Shown here: positions 60,258-64,000 of the stretch, piece by piece
Numbering within the stretch: the first letter of the stretch is position 1
Layout: each line of letters begins with the position of its first letter
Source: Rossellomorea aquimaris
Lineage (GTDB): Bacteria; Bacillota; Bacilli; Bacillales; Bacillaceae_B
DNA length: 64,000 nt
Assembly: GCF_008180865.1 (NCBI RefSeq)
Contig: NZ_VTEX01000004.1
Span: 372,001 to 436,000 of the forward strand
Direction: 5' to 3'
The notes under the pieces: model-generated
What the model saw: only the letters and a program-made list of their open reading frames with translations
Database searches by the model: none
What the model was told of the DNA's origin: nothing
Position numbers and translations under genes: made by a program

Positions 60258-60314
60258 ATAAAAAAGGGTCCCTCCCAAAGTGCCTTGGCACAATGATGAG
60301 GAACCCTTTTTTAT
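60258..60314. terminator. Bidirectional terminator between yrzE and yajC
   Basis: AAAAAAGGGT / ACCCTTTTTT outer stem with inner CCTC / GAGG and GTGCC / GGCAC pairings; A and T runs at both ends. Confidence 0.88.
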
Positions 60315-60586
60315 TATACTTGATCTGCTCTCACTACTTCTCTGATCGCATTACGATCATATGTAAGACGGCTGCCGTCACCACATAGAATGACTACTTT
60401 TCCTTCTTCGATGGCATCGATCGCACCATGCAATCCACCGATCGTGATGATTCTATCACCCTTAGCAAGTTCATTTTGCATTTTTGAAATAGCTTTTTGA
60501 CGCTTTTGCTGAGGACGGATCAGTAAAAAGTAAAACAGAACGAACATTAATACTAAAGGTAGAATTGTTCCTAAACTTCCTCCCAT
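60314..60586 (-). CDS. yajC: Preprotein translocase accessory subunit YajC
   Basis: 90 aa: one N-terminal transmembrane helix (about 8-25), then the family RPQQKRQKAISKMQNELAKGDRIITIGGLHG. It associates with SecDF in bacteria and is encoded downstream of tgt, the classic queA-tgt-yajC order. Confidence 0.93.
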   Translation of the reverse strand: MGGSLGTILPLVLMFVLFYFLLIRPQQKRQKAISKMQNELAKGDRIITIGGLHGAIDAIEEGKVVILCGDGSRLTYDRNAIREVVRADQV

Positions 60587-60627
60587 TCTTTTCCCCTCCT
60601 TTCATCTATCTATTTATGGTTTAGCTT

Positions 60628-62851
<2,224 letters not shown>

Positions 62852-62890
62852 AATTTGTCACCTAGCTTATTTAAATCTCACCCATGATTC

Positions 62891-63091
62891 CTATTTAAAT
62901 CGCCCAATTAAATAAAAGACAACGGAAAGTATAACACTTAACAGAATAGAAGTCATAAGTGGAAAATAAAATGTTGTGTTTTCTTTTTTAATAATAATGT
63001 CTCCAGGAAGCTTACCTATTTTGATAAATTGCATCAGGAATCCGATAATAAGAATGATTCCACCTATAATCATCAGTAACTTTCCCGTCAA
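62891..63091 (-). CDS. DUF2905 family small membrane protein
   Basis: 66 aa with two transmembrane helices joined by the conserved [21 protein letters not shown]. Its ATG overlaps the ruvB stop codon (ATGA type), so translation is coupled. Commonly found between ruvB and queA in bacilli; the function is unknown. Confidence 0.88.
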   Translation of the reverse strand: MTGKLLMIIGGIILIIGFLMQFIKIGKLPGDIIIKKENTTFYFPLMTSILLSVILSVVFYLIGRFK

Positions 63092-64000
63092 TTGTCTGGC
63101 ACCTCCAGCTGGAAATGTTCATACACAAGATGAGTGACGATCCTTCCTCTTGGAGTCCGTTGGATAAACCCGATTTGCAAAAGATACGGCTCGTATACAT
63201 CTTCAATCGTGTGTGACTCTTCCCCGATACTTGCGGCGATTGTATCAAGTCCTACCGGACCGCCTCTAAAGCGCTCGATGATGCCCTTTAGAAGCTTATG
63301 GTCGATATGATCTAGGCCCAGTTTGTCCACTTGAAGAAGCTCAAGGGCTTCCCTTGAAAGGTTGGTCGTAATATCACCATTGCCCTTCACCTGGGCAAAA
63401 TCCCGCACCCTTCTGAGTAACCGATTGGCGATACGTGGGGTGCCCCTCGACCTCCTGGCCAATTCTTCAGAAGCAGTCGCTTCGATCTTTGTATTTAAAA
63501 TCGCCGCTGTCCGCTGAACAATTTCATTCAACTGTTCCTCATTATAATATTCCAAACGGCATAAAACTCCAAATCGGTCACGAAGAGGGGCTGATAATGC
63601 ACCGGCGCGGGTCGTCGCTCCCACGAGTGTGAAAGGCGGAAGGTCCAAACGAACAGACCGGGCACTCGGACCATTCCCTATGACAATATCCAAACAAAAG
63701 TCTTCCATTGCCGGGTAAAGAACCTCTTCGATCGCCCGTGGCAAACGATGGATTTCATCGATGAACAACACATCACCGGGCTCCAGTGCCGTCAGGACGG
63801 CAGCTAAATCTCCCGGTCTCTCAATGGCAGGGCCGGATGTGGTGCGCAGGTTTACGCCCATTTCATTTGCAATCACAGCAGCGAGGGTTGTTTTCCCCAA
63901 TCCCGGTGGCCCATAAAGAAGAACATGATCCAGGGTTTCCTGACGCATCTTTGCCGCTTCAATGAAAACCTCCAAGTTATGCTTTACTTTATCTTGTCCA
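63088..64000 (-). CDS. ruvB: Holliday junction helicase RuvB (5' end beyond the window)
   Basis: At least 303 codons, with the N-terminal ~30 residues beyond the right edge. AAA+ motor with Walker [10 protein letters not shown], Walker B FIDEIHRL, sensor GATTRAG, and the C-terminal winged helix ([24 protein letters not shown]). It drives branch migration with RuvA. It is followed by the DUF2905 gene, queA, tgt and yajC in one direction. Confidence 0.97.
   Translation of the reverse strand, partial: GQDKVKHNLEVFIEAAKMRQETLDHVLLYGPPGLGKTTLAAVIANEMGVNLRTTSGPAIERPGDLAAVLTALEPGDVLFIDEIHRLPRAIEEVLYPAMEDFCLDIVIGNGPSARSVRLDLPPFTLVGATTRAGALSAPLRDRFGVLCRLEYYNEEQLNEIVQRTAAILNTKIEATASEELARRSRGTPRIANRLLRRVRDFAQVKGNGDITTNLSREALELLQVDKLGLDHIDHKLLKGIIERFRGGPVGLDTIAASIGEESHTIEDVYEPYLLQIGFIQRTPRGRIVTHLVYEHFQLEVPDN

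Overview
This 64-kb window is chromosomal DNA from an endospore-forming Bacillaceae species. The evidence is sporulation genes (the 3' part of sigK, spoVB, tgl), 6S RNA, T-box leaders, CymR and a gene order that closely follows the Bacillus subtilis yrh-yrr-yrv-yrz-secDF-ruvB block. A Bacillus/Rossellomorea-type organism is plausible, but sequence inspection alone does not settle genus or species. Almost all genes are on the minus strand. Plus-strand exceptions are the 1-3.2 kb region, yrzA, rarA, tgl, the yrvJ-like amidase, spoVB and yrzE.

Layout. (1) 1-3236: the right end of a large genetic element that interrupts sigK. It carries three small unassigned genes and a large serine recombinase whose frame runs directly into the 3' part of sigK; the 5' part of sigK is not in the window. 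This looks like a 'skin'-type developmentally excised element. (2) 3242-4130: very small peptide genes, including yrzI, with their own promoter and terminators. (3) 4246-4722: two palindromic intergenic repeats (families A and B), which recur as a pair at 25.4-26.0 kb. (4) 4812-9190: cysteine/methionine recycling operon yrrT-mtnN-mccA-mccB-yrhC with an unexplained structured segment before mccA, plus yrzA. (5) 9.2-21.6 kb: yrrS, pbpI, greA, udk, tRNA wobble-uridine modification genes (trhP2, trhP1, trmR), mltG, yrzB, yrrK, ireB and alaS with its T-box. (6) 21.7-26 kb: AI-2E permease, a 20-bp-period tandem repeat, yrzQ, yrzR, and bioY-bioB under a BirA box. (7) 26.1-33.6 kb: recD2, TPR protein, mnmA, cysteine desulfurase, cymR and divergent rarA. 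(8) 33.6-38.9 kb: tandem hairpin repeats, the spore transglutaminase tgl, an inverted copy of the same repeat, and a GntR-controlled ABC-transporter operon. (9) 39-49.4 kb: tcdA, 6S RNA, aspS-hisS with T-box, cell-wall amidase, dtd, relA and apt. (10) 49.4-64 kb: recJ, lapA-like gene, cation-efflux gene, secDF, comN, spoVB, DUF421 gene, ArsB/NhaD-type permease, yrzE, yajC, tgt, queA, a DUF2905 gene and ruvB (cut by the window end).

How they work together: sulfur metabolism appears as enzyme operon (mccA/mccB/mtnN/yrrT), regulator (CymR) and sulfur user (cysteine desulfurase plus MnmA). Translation quality is represented by alaS, hisS, aspS, dtd, tgt/queA, tcdA, mnmA and trhP/trmR. Stress and starvation control appears as relA, 6S RNA and greA. 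The most notable parts are the sigK-interrupting element, the small-peptide cluster, the structured mtnN-mccA spacer, and the repeats whose stems vary in a compensatory way downstream of rarA and of the ABC permease.
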